From Pedobacter zeaxanthinifaciens (lineage in GTDB: Bacteria > Bacteroidota > Bacteroidia > Sphingobacteriales > Sphingobacteriaceae), in the NCBI RefSeq assembly GCF_003313335.1, contig NZ_QMHP01000005.1, positions 248,001 through 312,000 on the forward strand: a stretch of 64,000 bases of DNA, written 5' to 3'. Position 1 is the stretch's first letter. Every line of letters starts with the position of its first letter. This document shows, piece by piece, positions 17,682-26,434 of the stretch. The notes beneath the pieces were generated by a model. That model ran no database searches. It saw only the letters and a program-made list of their open reading frames with translations, and was not told where the DNA came from. The position numbers and the translations under genes are program-made.

Positions 17682-20624
17682 TTACTTAAGAGCGTTCCAT
17701 AAAATCTCTACTGGATGCTGAGCCAAACGCTGGGTTCCATCTTTAATTTGATGACGACAACTGGTACCAGCTGCAGCAATAATTACATCCTGTGGCTGCT
17801 TTCTAACCTCGGGCAACAATACCAATTCACCAACTTTCATAGACACCTCATAATGTTCTTGCTCATATCCAAATGAGCCTGCCATGCCACAGCAACCAGA
17901 TGGAATCAACTCTACCGTATAGTTAACCGGCAAATCCAATATTTGCTGCGTTGGCAAAAGTGCATTTAGCGATTTCTGATAGCAATGTCCATGCAACTTC
18001 ACTAAACGTTGTTGTTCAGTGAACAAGCCTCTATCTATGCGACCGGCAGCTACTTCTTTCACCAAAAACTCCTCAATTAGCATTGCATTTTTAGCTAATT
18101 CTTTAGCCTTTAGCACTAAATTAGCATCAACCAATTCCGGATATTCATCCCTAAAAGTAAGCAAAGCTGATGGCTCTACGCCTAATAAAGGGGCTTCATC
18201 TTTCACCAAATCCGCCAACATAGTTACGTTTTGGTTGGCCAATAATTTAGCGTCACGTAGTAAACCTTTGGATAAATAAGTCCTTCCGCTTTCCACGTGA
18301 TTAGGGATGACGACTTCATAGCCTAGTTTCTCTAACAGTTGAATTGCCGTGATACCAATTTCTACATCATTATAGTTGGTAAACTCATCGCAGAACAGGT
18401 AAACCTTGCGTGATGCATTCGGTACCGACGATCGTTTATCATGTTTCTTTTTCCAGCTACGCAACGTAGTTTTACCAACTTTAGGCAAAGACCTATCTGT
18501 AGCAAATCCCGCTACTTTTTTGATTAACTTCGACGTAAATCCATTTGAAACTAAAGCATTGTATAAAGAAGGCACCATACTTGCCAAACGTTGCGATTTA
18601 GTAAAATTAGCAATCATTTTAGCTCGGAATGGTACGCCGTTGGCATCGTAATAATGTTGCAAAAACTCAGCCTTCATCTTAGCTACATCCACGCTAGAAG
18701 GACATTCGGACTTACAACCTTTACAGCTTAGGCATAAATCCATCACTTCTTTTATTTCCTCATGGTTAAAAGGATTATCGCCGGTATCGTTTGTTAAAAA
18801 CTGACGTAAAATATTTGCTCTAGCACGGGTGGTATCTTTTTCCTGCCTTGTAGCCATGTATGATGGGCACATGGTACCACCGCTTACTTGAGTTTTTCTG
18901 CAATCTCCAGACCCTGAACATTTTTCTGCTAGGCGGAGGATACTTTCATTCTTAGAAAAATCGAAAATGGTTTGTATTGGCTTAACTTTTTTATCAGCTT
19001 CGTACCTCAAAAACTCATTCATTGGAGGCGTGTCAACAATTTTATTGGCATTAAAAACTCCAATTGGATCAAAAAGTTGCTTTACCTCTTTTAAAAGTTC
19101 GTACACCTTATCACCCAAAACATCCTTAATAAACTCGCCTCTTAACCTTCCATCGCCGTGTTCACCACTTAAAGATCCCTGATGTTTTTTCACCAAAACC
19201 GCAGTTTCTTGTAGTACAGTCCTAAAAAGTTCCTTACCTGCCTGCGTTTTCAAATTGATCATCGGTTCAATGTGCAACTCGCCAGCACCAGCATGCGCAT
19301 AATACGATGCTTTTAGGTTATACTTATCTAAAATTACCTGTAAATCTGCTACGTAAGCTGGTAAATCCTCGGGAGCTACCGCACAATCTTCAATTAAGTT
19401 TACAGGCTGCTCATCGCCAGGTAAGTTTCTAATTAAACCTAAACCTGCTTTACGCACATCCCAAGCAAGCTTAGTTTGTGCACCATACACCACGGGATAA
19501 GCATAGCCCAATTCGGCCAATTTTAAATCAGCAATCAGCGCCGCCGTTTTCAGGTCAAGCTCTTCTTTGGTTTCCGCAAAAAACTCAACCATCAACAAGG
19601 CTTCGGGCTCACCTTCAATAAAAAACCGATTGTACTGATAAACCGGATGGCCTTTGGTAAAATCCATAATATACTTATCTACCAACTCCGACGCCATTGG
19701 CTGATGTTTGAGTATGATGATATTAGCCAAAAGTGATTCTGCTAAGGAATTGAAGTGTACACATACCAACGCTTCTTGTTTTGGTGGCAAAGGCAGCAAC
19801 TTCAATTTCGCTTCAGTTATAAAAACAAGTGTCCCTTCCGAACCTGCAATTAACTCGCACATGTTGAAGTTTTCTTTCCCTTCCTGAGGAATCAGAAAAT
19901 CTAAGGCATAGCCTGTGTTTCTTCTTGTTAATGTTTTTTTGGGATAACCGTTTGTAATGGCTTCAATGTTTTCAGGTTGATTTACTAAATCGGAAATTCC
20001 TTTGTAAATTACTCCTTCCAAACTATTTAATTGTGATTTCTCAGCCAATTCTTCAAAAGTGACGGTGTTAAAAACAACCTCTTGTCCGTTACTCAAGTAG
20101 CCCTTCACTTCTATTAAATTCTGTCGGGTATCACCCCAAACAATGGAGTGCAAACCACACGAGTTATTACCAATCATCCCGCCAATCATTGCTCGGTTTG
20201 CGGTAGAAGTTTCAGGACCAAACATTAAGCCAAATGGTTTCAATGCAACGTTTAGGTCATCCCTAATTACCCCAGGTTGTACCCTAACATACTGTTCTTC
20301 TGCATTTATCTCTATAATTTGATTGAAATACTTAGAGATATCTACCACAATACCGTTACCTACTACTTGGCCCGCCAACGATGTTCCGGCCGCCCTTGGA
20401 ATTAAAGTGAGGCGCTGTTCGCCTGCAAAGGAAATCAGCTTTTCGATATCCGCTTTAGTTTTCGGGACTGCTACGGCCAAAGGCTTCTCTTGGTATACCG
20501 AGGCATCTGTAGCATAAACCATTTTCTGTGCTTCATGAACGCTTGAGTCATCGAAGAACAATTCGCCAGCCATGCTATTGCTTAGCGACTTAAATAATTG
20601 CGGTAGTTGAGTTTGATTTGACAC
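17682..20624 (-). CDS. FAD-linked oxidase with Fe-S domains (YdiJ/D-lactate dehydrogenase-like)
   Basis: 980 residues starting with GTG at 20624. The FAD_binding_4 domain (about 45-240) has RAAGTSLAGQVVGNGIVVDI and IGGMIGNNSCGLHSIVWGDT. A FAD-oxidase C-terminal domain follows (about 290-545, ending GDGRLRGEFIK). Two cysteine clusters come next, CSGSGDCRK...CPSY and CLSCKGCKSECP, which should hold 4Fe-4S centres. A CCG domain lies near the end (SGCCGMAGSFGYE). This is the layout of E. coli YdiJ, a D-2-hydroxyacid dehydrogenase. The substrate (D-lactate, D-2-hydroxyglutarate or similar) is not certain. Two CAAACGTTTG palindromes lie upstream. Confidence 0.93.
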   Translation of the reverse strand: MSNQTQLPQLFKSLSNSMAGELFFDDSSVHEAQKMVYATDASVYQEKPLAVAVPKTKADIEKLISFAGEQRLTLIPRAAGTSLAGQVVGNGIVVDISKYFNQIIEINAEEQYVRVQPGVIRDDLNVALKPFGLMFGPETSTANRAMIGGMIGNNSCGLHSIVWGDTRQNLIEVKGYLSNGQEVVFNTVTFEELAEKSQLNSLEGVIYKGISDLVNQPENIEAITNGYPKKTLTRRNTGYALDFLIPQEGKENFNMCELIAGSEGTLVFITEAKLKLLPLPPKQEALVCVHFNSLAESLLANIIILKHQPMASELVDKYIMDFTKGHPVYQYNRFFIEGEPEALLMVEFFAETKEELDLKTAALIADLKLAELGYAYPVVYGAQTKLAWDVRKAGLGLIRNLPGDEQPVNLIEDCAVAPEDLPAYVADLQVILDKYNLKASYYAHAGAGELHIEPMINLKTQAGKELFRTVLQETAVLVKKHQGSLSGEHGDGRLRGEFIKDVLGDKVYELLKEVKQLFDPIGVFNANKIVDTPPMNEFLRYEADKKVKPIQTIFDFSKNESILRLAEKCSGSGDCRKTQVSGGTMCPSYMATRQEKDTTRARANILRQFLTNDTGDNPFNHEEIKEVMDLCLSCKGCKSECPSSVDVAKMKAEFLQHYYDANGVPFRAKMIANFTKSQRLASMVPSLYNALVSNGFTSKLIKKVAGFATDRSLPKVGKTTLRSWKKKHDKRSSVPNASRKVYLFCDEFTNYNDVEIGITAIQLLEKLGYEVVIPNHVESGRTYLSKGLLRDAKLLANQNVTMLADLVKDEAPLLGVEPSALLTFRDEYPELVDANLVLKAKELAKNAMLIEEFLVKEVAAGRIDRGLFTEQQRLVKLHGHCYQKSLNALLPTQQILDLPVNYTVELIPSGCCGMAGSFGYEQEHYEVSMKVGELVLLPEVRKQPQDVIIAAAGTSCRHQIKDGTQRLAQHPVEILWNALK

Positions 20625-21184
20625 AAGGTAAAATTAAGCATTTTATTGCCTTTTTCTAAAATTAAAAACAGCAAAAAACCGCATAACAATTATAAAGCAA
20701 AACGCGACACAAACGTTTGCTATTTACAACAGCTTTAAGGATACCAAAGCGCCCGCTTTTACATTTTAAAAATGCTGGCAACCTATTAAACACACGCAAA
20801 CGTTTGTAAAGAACGAGGTTATCCAATAAAAAATTTCAAATTTAGTTTATCGAAGATTCAGAAATGTAATTCGAAATTGAAAAGTAATTTCTTAAACCTT
20901 AATGAATGCTTATGGATATTAACCTGTAGAATAACGATTGCTTGGCCTTGAATAGAGCGTTGACCGCCTACAAAATGAATTAGATTGTTATCAAAACAAA
21001 ACCAGAAAAATTCAGTTTGATTTAAGAGATAATTGGAGTAAATTTAGCCTTCAGCCTATCATTTTTAAACTCAAAAAAATAAACTAGCAAATTAATAGAA
21101 GTAAATTAAATATGCGTATACTTTTTAATTTGTAAAACTTAACTTTGGCAACAACTAAATATTCATTTAAAAACTAAATAGTTA
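20625..21184. promoter_or_regulatory. 560-bp intergenic region with twin CAAACGTTTG palindromes
   Basis: Between the divergent dehydrogenase and nucleotidyltransferase genes. Two perfect 10-base palindromes CAAACGTTTG lie at 20710-20719 and 20797-20806, in contexts ACACAAACGTTTGCTA and ACGCAAACGTTTGTAA. With a central CG and GCAAACGTTTGC core they look like operators of LacI/GalR-family repressors (the PurR type is closest). They are 86 and 173 bp upstream of the dehydrogenase start. The region from 20810 to 21130 is AT-rich without a convincing gene. Confidence 0.6.
21140..21147 (+). promoter_or_regulatory. Candidate -7 box for the nucleotidyltransferase operon
   Basis: TAACTTTG matches TAnnTTTG 37 bp upstream of the ATG at 21185. 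No TTTG at the -33 position was found. Confidence 0.5.
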
Positions 21185-22084
21185 ATGAAACCAACCTTAC
21201 TAATTTTGGCTGCCGGGATGGCAAGCCGCTATGGTAGCATGAAACAAATTGATGGTTTTGGGCCTAACGGAGAAACCATTATCGATTATTCTATATATGA
21301 TGCAATAAAAGCTGGATTCGGTAAAGTTGTATTTATCATCAAAGAAGAATTTGCGGACAATTTCAAATCAATTTTTGATGAGAAGCTAAAAGGTAAAATT
21401 GAAGTAGATTACGTTTACCAAAATTTCGACCTAAAACAGTTTGGAATAGAAGAAGAAATTTATAGAGAAAAACCTTGGGGAACAGCTCACGCCATTTTAT
21501 CGGGAAGAAAAGTAGTTAAAGAACCTTTTTGCGTAATTAATGCAGATGATTTTTATGGCTACGACGCTTTCAAAAAGATGGCTGATTTCCTTACCTCGGA
21601 AGTTAACGACGCCAACTACTGTATTATCGGTTACAAAATTGGAAAAACATTATCTGACTTTGGAGCGGTATCAAGAGGCGTTTGTAAAGCAGACGAGTCG
21701 GGAAATTTAACCGAGATTGTTGAAAGAACCAAAGTTTACAAAAAAGACGGAACCATTGTGTATGAGGAAGAAGGACAAGAATTCCCTCTTGATTTTGACA
21801 CCCCGGTTTCAATGAATTTTTGGGGATTCACTCCTTCAGTATTTCAAATCGCAGAAGATTTGTTTAGAACTTTTGCAATGGAAAACAAGGATAAACCTAA
21901 AGCAGAATTTTTCATTCCTCTAGTTGGAGAGCATCTGGTTAATACCAATAAAGCTTCTTTTAAAGTAGTACCAACCGATAATCAGTGGTTTGGTGTTACC
22001 TATAAAGAAGATAAGCCATTAGTTCAAGAAAGCATTGATGAGCTTATAAAAAATGGTAATTACCCTGAAAAATTATGGAATTAA
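21185..22084 (+). CDS. Sugar-phosphate nucleotidyltransferase-like protein
   Basis: 299 residues of the nucleotidyltransferase (GT-A) fold. The start LLILAAGMASRYGSMKQIDG is a variant of the NTP-binding loop, followed by INADDFYGYDAF (the metal-binding Asp pair) and a late WFGVTYKED. Such enzymes join a sugar-1-phosphate to a nucleoside triphosphate. The next gene, a NahK-like sugar kinase, overlaps it by 10 bp; together they would make an NDP-sugar from a free sugar. The sugar is not known from sequence. Confidence 0.88.
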   Translation: MKPTLLILAAGMASRYGSMKQIDGFGPNGETIIDYSIYDAIKAGFGKVVFIIKEEFADNFKSIFDEKLKGKIEVDYVYQNFDLKQFGIEEEIYREKPWGTAHAILSGRKVVKEPFCVINADDFYGYDAFKKMADFLTSEVNDANYCIIGYKIGKTLSDFGAVSRGVCKADESGNLTEIVERTKVYKKDGTIVYEEEGQEFPLDFDTPVSMNFWGFTPSVFQIAEDLFRTFAMENKDKPKAEFFIPLVGEHLVNTNKASFKVVPTDNQWFGVTYKEDKPLVQESIDELIKNGNYPEKLWN

Positions 22085-23154
22085 AAATTGATGAAACTAT
22101 ACTTGAAGCTTACGGCTTAACACATAAAAACATCAACATTCAACAAATAGGTTCTGGCCACATTAACGGAACCTATTTGTTAACCAAAAAACCAAGCAAC
22201 GAAAAATTTGTATTGCAATACATCAATACCAACGTTTTCACCAACCCCCAAGCTATTGCAAATAACATTCAAGCGGTAGCAGACTTTTTAAATCAACAAT
22301 TCCCTTCTTATCTTTTCCCAGCTCCGCTATCAACTATTAATGGCAAAAACATGGCTGTTAACAATGGCTCCTATTGGCGATTATCACCTTTTGTAGATGA
22401 TACCGTTGCTTTAGATACGTTAAGTTCGCCCAAGCAAGCTTACGAGGCTGCTAAGCAATTTGGAAAATTAAGCAGGCTTTTGGATGACTTTGACAGCAGC
22501 AAACTACAAGCTACAATTGTTGGGTTTCACGACCTAGCGCTTCGATTCGAACAATTTCAGACGGCGTTGGAAAATGCTAACACAACATTAAAAACACAAG
22601 CAGCCAAAGAAATTGAAGTGGCCATTGGTTTCCAGTACCTTTTAAATATCTACCAGGAACTAAAAAATCATTTACCTAATAGGGTAATGCACCACGATAC
22701 AAAAATTAGCAATGTACTATTAAATAGCGCTAATTACGAAGGCGTTTGTGTGATAGATTTAGATACCTTAATGCCTGGCAAATTTATCTCCGACTTGGGC
22801 GATATGATGCGCACCTATCTTTGTGAGTTTTCCGAAAATGAAACCGACCTCACTAAAATCAAGATCCGAGAAGATTATTTCTCTGCCATGATTGAAGGTT
22901 ATCTTTTTGAAATGGGCAGCATTTTAACAAACAAAGAAAAACAAGCGATCCTATTTAGCGGAAAATACATCATATACATGCAAGCCCTGCGCTTCTTAAG
23001 CGATTACCTAAACGGAAGTGTATATTATCCCATCCATTACCCTACTCAAAACTTAGATAGAACTAAAAATCAATTTAAGTTGTTGCAAGAACTGGTTGAC
23101 AATGAGGAAAAGCTACAGCATATCATCAATCAAAGCCTGCTTAAAGTGCACTAG
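22075..23154 (+). CDS. Anomeric sugar kinase-like protein (NahK/APH family)
   Basis: 359 residues of the aminoglycoside-phosphotransferase fold. The catalytic loop is VMHHDTKISNVLL and the metal-binding motif is VIDLDTLMPGKFISDLGD. Both match the N-acetylhexosamine 1-kinase (NahK) group, often annotated as mucin desulfatase or phosphotransferase. It would make a sugar-1-phosphate for the nucleotidyltransferase just upstream, whose last codons it overlaps. The pair recalls AmgK-MurU cell-wall recycling or host-glycan amino-sugar salvage. It is convergent with dnaK, separated by a bidirectional terminator. Confidence 0.88.
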   Translation: MELKIDETILEAYGLTHKNINIQQIGSGHINGTYLLTKKPSNEKFVLQYINTNVFTNPQAIANNIQAVADFLNQQFPSYLFPAPLSTINGKNMAVNNGSYWRLSPFVDDTVALDTLSSPKQAYEAAKQFGKLSRLLDDFDSSKLQATIVGFHDLALRFEQFQTALENANTTLKTQAAKEIEVAIGFQYLLNIYQELKNHLPNRVMHHDTKISNVLLNSANYEGVCVIDLDTLMPGKFISDLGDMMRTYLCEFSENETDLTKIKIREDYFSAMIEGYLFEMGSILTNKEKQAILFSGKYIIYMQALRFLSDYLNGSVYYPIHYPTQNLDRTKNQFKLLQELVDNEEKLQHIINQSLLKVH

Positions 23155-23231
23155 TCAACTCAACAGCAGCATAAACGCCAGCAACAAAACACCCTCAAAT
23201 CAAAATTGTAAACCGAACCGTCATAACAAAA

Positions 23232-23264
23232 AAAGCGTTGCTGAAAATTCATCAGCAACGCTTT
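23232..23264. terminator. Bidirectional terminator between the sugar kinase and dnaK
   Basis: AAAGCGTTGCTGA and TCAGCAACGCTTT form a perfect 13-bp stem with a 7-base loop. The minus strand continues into a run of T, giving a strong dnaK terminator; the plus strand is less T-rich but still serves. Confidence 0.9.
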
Positions 23265-23323
23265 GTATTTTAATTTAGCATCGAAAATCTTTCTGAATTT
23301 CGACCTCTAAACTTTCCGACTAA

Positions 23324-25225
23324 CTATTTGTCGTCTTTTACTTCTTCGTAATCCACATCAGTTACAGAATCACCACCTTGTTGTGGCTCAGCTTGTGCAG
23401 CATCACCTTGTGGTTGACCTTCCTGACCCGCTTTATACATCTCTTCAGAAGCAGCGTTCCAAGCATTTTGCAACTCAGTTTGTGCCACTTCAATATCAGC
23501 GAAGTTACGAGCAGCGTGAGCATCTTTTAATTTTTTCAACCCATCTTCAATTGGAGCTTTTTTATCAGCAGATAATTTATCGCCAAACTCTTTCAATTGT
23601 TTTTCAGTTGAGAAAATCAAAGCATCAGCACTGTTAATTTTATCTGCTTCCTCTTTTGCTTTAGCATCAGCTTCTGCATTGGCTTCAGCTTCCTGCTTCA
23701 TTTTTTGAATTTCAGCATCAGTTAAACCAGATGAAGCCTCGATACGGATTTTTTGCTCTTTACCAGTAGCTTTATCTTTAGCACTTACGTGTAAAATACC
23801 ATTGGCATCAATATCAAAAGCCACTTCAATTTGAGGTACGCCACGAGGTGCTGGTGGAATTCCATCTAACATGAAACGACCAATTGTACGGTTTTGTGCA
23901 GCCATTGGGCGCTCACCTTGTAAAATGTGAATCTCTACCGATGGTTGATTATCAGCCGCTGTAGAGAAAGTTTCCGTTTTCTTAGTTGGAATAGTAGTGT
24001 TAGCTTCAATTAACTTGGTCATTACACCACCCATCGTTTCAATACCTAACGAAAGTGGAGTAACATCTAACAACAACACATCTTTTACATCACCTGTTAA
24101 CACACCACCTTGAATAGCAGCACCAATAGCTACCACCTCATCAGGGTTTACACCTTTAGAAGGCTCTTTACCAAAGAAAGCTTTCACCGCATCCTGAATT
24201 GCAGGAATACGAGTTGAACCACCTACTAGGATAATCTCATCAATATCGCTAACTGATAAGCCAGCATTTTTAAGTGCCGATTTACACGGATCGATAGTAC
24301 GTTTAATTAAATCGCCAGCTAACTGCTCAAATTTAGCACGGCTTAACGTACGCACCAAGTGCTTAGGTCCGCTTGCATCAGCAGTAATGTAAGGCAAGTT
24401 AATTTCTGTTGATGTAGTGCTTGAAAGTTCAATTTTAGCTTTCTCAGCAGCTTCTTTTAAACGTTGTAACGCCATCGGATCTTTGTGTAAATCCATACCG
24501 TTTTCGTTTTTAAACTCTTCTGCCAACCACTCAATCAATACGTGGTCAAAATCGTCACCACCTAAGTGAGTATCACCATCAGTTGATTTTACTTCAAATA
24601 CACCATCACCAAGTTCCAATACTGATACGTCATGCGTACCACCACCACAGTCAAACACCACAATTTTCATATCCTTGTGCGCTTTATCCAAACCATAGGC
24701 TAAAGCAGCGGCAGTAGGCTCATTAATGATACGTTTCACCTGCAAACCAGCAATTTCACCAGCTTCTTTAGTAGCCTGACGTTGTGCATCATTGAAATAA
24801 GCAGGAACAGTAATTACAGCTTCAGTAACTTCCTGTCCCAAAAAGTCTTCAGCGGTTTTTTTCATTTTCTGTAAAACCATTGCCGAAATTTCCTGAGGCG
24901 TATATTTTCTGTCGTCAATTTCTACACGTGGTGTGTTATTATCACCTTTAACCACTTTGTAAGGCACTCTTCCAACTTCTTTATCAACTTCAGCAAAGCT
25001 GCTGCCCATAAAGCGTTTAATAGAGTAAATTGTTTTTGTTGGGTTTGTGATTGCCTGACGTTTTGCAGGCTCGCCCACTTTGCGCTCGCCGTTTTCCGTA
25101 AAAGCAACAATAGATGGCGTAGTACGTTTACCCTCGCTGTTAGCAATAACCACAGGCTCGCTACCCTCCATTACAGCTACACAAGAGTTCGTAGTTCCTA
25201 AGTCTATACCAATTATTTTTCCCAT
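23324..25225 (-). CDS. dnaK: Chaperone DnaK (Hsp70)
   Basis: 633 residues, a normal Hsp70. The start [20 protein letters not shown] is the ATP phosphate-1 loop; other signatures are [17 protein letters not shown] and [12 protein letters not shown]. The substrate-binding domain follows at about 390, the lid at 510, and the C-terminus ends in the acidic [10 protein letters not shown]. It refolds proteins with DnaJ and GrpE; neither gene is adjacent. The upstream gap carries no CIRCE element; a possible sigma-54-like promoter is noted separately. Confidence 0.98.
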   Translation of the reverse strand: MGKIIGIDLGTTNSCVAVMEGSEPVVIANSEGKRTTPSIVAFTENGERKVGEPAKRQAITNPTKTIYSIKRFMGSSFAEVDKEVGRVPYKVVKGDNNTPRVEIDDRKYTPQEISAMVLQKMKKTAEDFLGQEVTEAVITVPAYFNDAQRQATKEAGEIAGLQVKRIINEPTAAALAYGLDKAHKDMKIVVFDCGGGTHDVSVLELGDGVFEVKSTDGDTHLGGDDFDHVLIEWLAEEFKNENGMDLHKDPMALQRLKEAAEKAKIELSSTTSTEINLPYITADASGPKHLVRTLSRAKFEQLAGDLIKRTIDPCKSALKNAGLSVSDIDEIILVGGSTRIPAIQDAVKAFFGKEPSKGVNPDEVVAIGAAIQGGVLTGDVKDVLLLDVTPLSLGIETMGGVMTKLIEANTTIPTKKTETFSTAADNQPSVEIHILQGERPMAAQNRTIGRFMLDGIPPAPRGVPQIEVAFDIDANGILHVSAKDKATGKEQKIRIEASSGLTDAEIQKMKQEAEANAEADAKAKEEADKINSADALIFSTEKQLKEFGDKLSADKKAPIEDGLKKLKDAHAARNFADIEVAQTELQNAWNAASEEMYKAGQEGQPQGDAAQAEPQQGGDSVTDVDYEEVKDDK

Positions 25226-25756
25226 TTTGTTATATATTTTCTTTTCTAATTTTTTACGTTCTAATACTAGTTAACAAGCCATGTGCCAATAGAGTTTTGG
25301 CAGAATTTTGAACAAAAAAGCTGTTAAAATGTAAATGAAAAACCAAATATCTGCTGACAGCTTGGCAGAAAAAAGGCGCAAGGCGTAAAGCTAAAAGCAA
25401 ATATTAAGATATCAGTATTGACGATTTGGAAATGATAGTCAGTATTGCTTGGCCCATGCAGCCCTGCTGTCCGCTCATATCTTTTGTGTGCTGCCTATTC
25501 ACGCTCGCGTCATTGCGAGGAGCAAAAACGAAGCAATCCTTCCCGAAACAGCTCACAAAAGTATAACCGCTTCCATCAGGTTTAATTAACAAAGTTTTAA
25601 ACCCTTGGCTAAAAACGTTGTGTTAAGAAACCAGCAATTAAGTGAAAAGTTATATGAGAAATGTAAAGCGCTTAAAATATTTCTTTTGTTTATTATGTTA
25701 AATGTATAACTTAAAGAGAATTAATTTATTCGGTTATTAACTTTAATTATTTAATC
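25226..25756. other. 531-bp intergenic region between dnaK and a lipoprotein gene
   Basis: Divergent spacer. The minus strand at about 25273-25289 reads TTGGCACATGGCTTGTT, resembling a sigma-54 -24/-12 promoter with one mismatch in the -12 core. A small stem (TGCCAA/TTGGCA) lies at 25284-25302, overlapping it. A REP-like repeat lies at 25508-25541. A 62-codon frame on the minus strand (25404-25592) is mostly repeat-derived and not called as a gene. No CIRCE element was found. Confidence 0.5.
25508..25541 (+). repeat. REP-like palindromic repeat, copy A
   Basis: Reads CGTCATTGCGAGGAGC, five A, then CGAAGCAATCCTT. ATTGC and GCAAT form the outer ends of an imperfect hairpin. It aligns with copy B at 5047-5080 on the opposite strand. 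The wording is the familiar CGTCATTGCGAGGAG...CGAAGCAATC intergenic repeat of many bacteria. Confidence 0.7.
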
Positions 25757-26386
25757 ATGAAAAAAATCTATTTTATCGTTCTCGCAGCTGTTGCATTTGC
25801 TGTTTCCTGCACAAAAAGTAACCCAGAACTTCTTAACCCTACAGAAAAAGAAAAAGTTTTGTCGAAAACAAGCAATGTAACTTATTCTACATGTACATAT
25901 GACAACGTTATAACGCCTAATTCTTACACAGGTTTTACCGATCCATCAACGCAAACCGATCCTGGTTTCGGAATCTTTTCTGACGACTTATACGATAGGG
26001 GTTGGAAGGCAGGATATGAAGATGCTTTATTTTACCATAACTATTACGTATATGATGGTCCAAATCAATGTGGCAGCTTTGAAATGTATAAGGTTGTTAA
26101 AAACACTTCTACCAATGAAATTAAAAATGAAGACATTTATTATAGCCTTTTGGAGAATGAGGTTAATACGGGAATTGGTATAAAATTGGTCTCTAATGAA
26201 ACCTGCAATTACGACTTTCTCTTAAAAAGGTGTGTTCTTCTTAATTCTGGAAGTTCCAAGAGCTTAAGATTACAGTACCAATTTAACACTACCTACCCTA
26301 ATAGAACGTCAGATCAAATTAGTTTTGACAACGGCAGGTATGATGGATTTTATCGAGGGGTATCTCAACAACCATTTTCGAACTAA
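25757..26386 (+). CDS. Hypothetical lipoprotein
   Basis: 209 residues with a lipoprotein signal (MKKIYFIVLAAVAFAVSC, lipidated Cys at 18). The mature protein is rich in Tyr, Asn and Ser, with an internal GWKAGYEDALFYHNYYVYDG and a C-terminal related phrase FDNGRYDGFYRGV, which may be two copies of a short module. It has no recognised domain and is likely anchored in the envelope. It is transcribed away from dnaK. Confidence 0.75.
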   Translation: MKKIYFIVLAAVAFAVSCTKSNPELLNPTEKEKVLSKTSNVTYSTCTYDNVITPNSYTGFTDPSTQTDPGFGIFSDDLYDRGWKAGYEDALFYHNYYVYDGPNQCGSFEMYKVVKNTSTNEIKNEDIYYSLLENEVNTGIGIKLVSNETCNYDFLLKRCVLLNSGSSKSLRLQYQFNTTYPNRTSDQISFDNGRYDGFYRGVSQQPFSN

Positions 26387-26434
26387 AGATATCTTTTAAT
26401 AATTTAAGCCATCAATAATTCAGCAGCTGATGGC

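Noticed and set aside
20808-21130. Possible small gene or tRNA in the 560-bp gap
   Set aside because: Stops occur often in all frames and no cloverleaf with a GTTCGA-type arm is seen.
25226-25330. CIRCE (HrcA) element before dnaK
   Set aside because: No TTAGCACTC-N9-GAGTGCTAA was found on either strand.
25404-25592. 62-codon frame on the minus strand upstream of dnaK
   Set aside because: It runs through the REP-like repeat (25508-25541), has no family resemblance and no start signal; it is repeat-derived.
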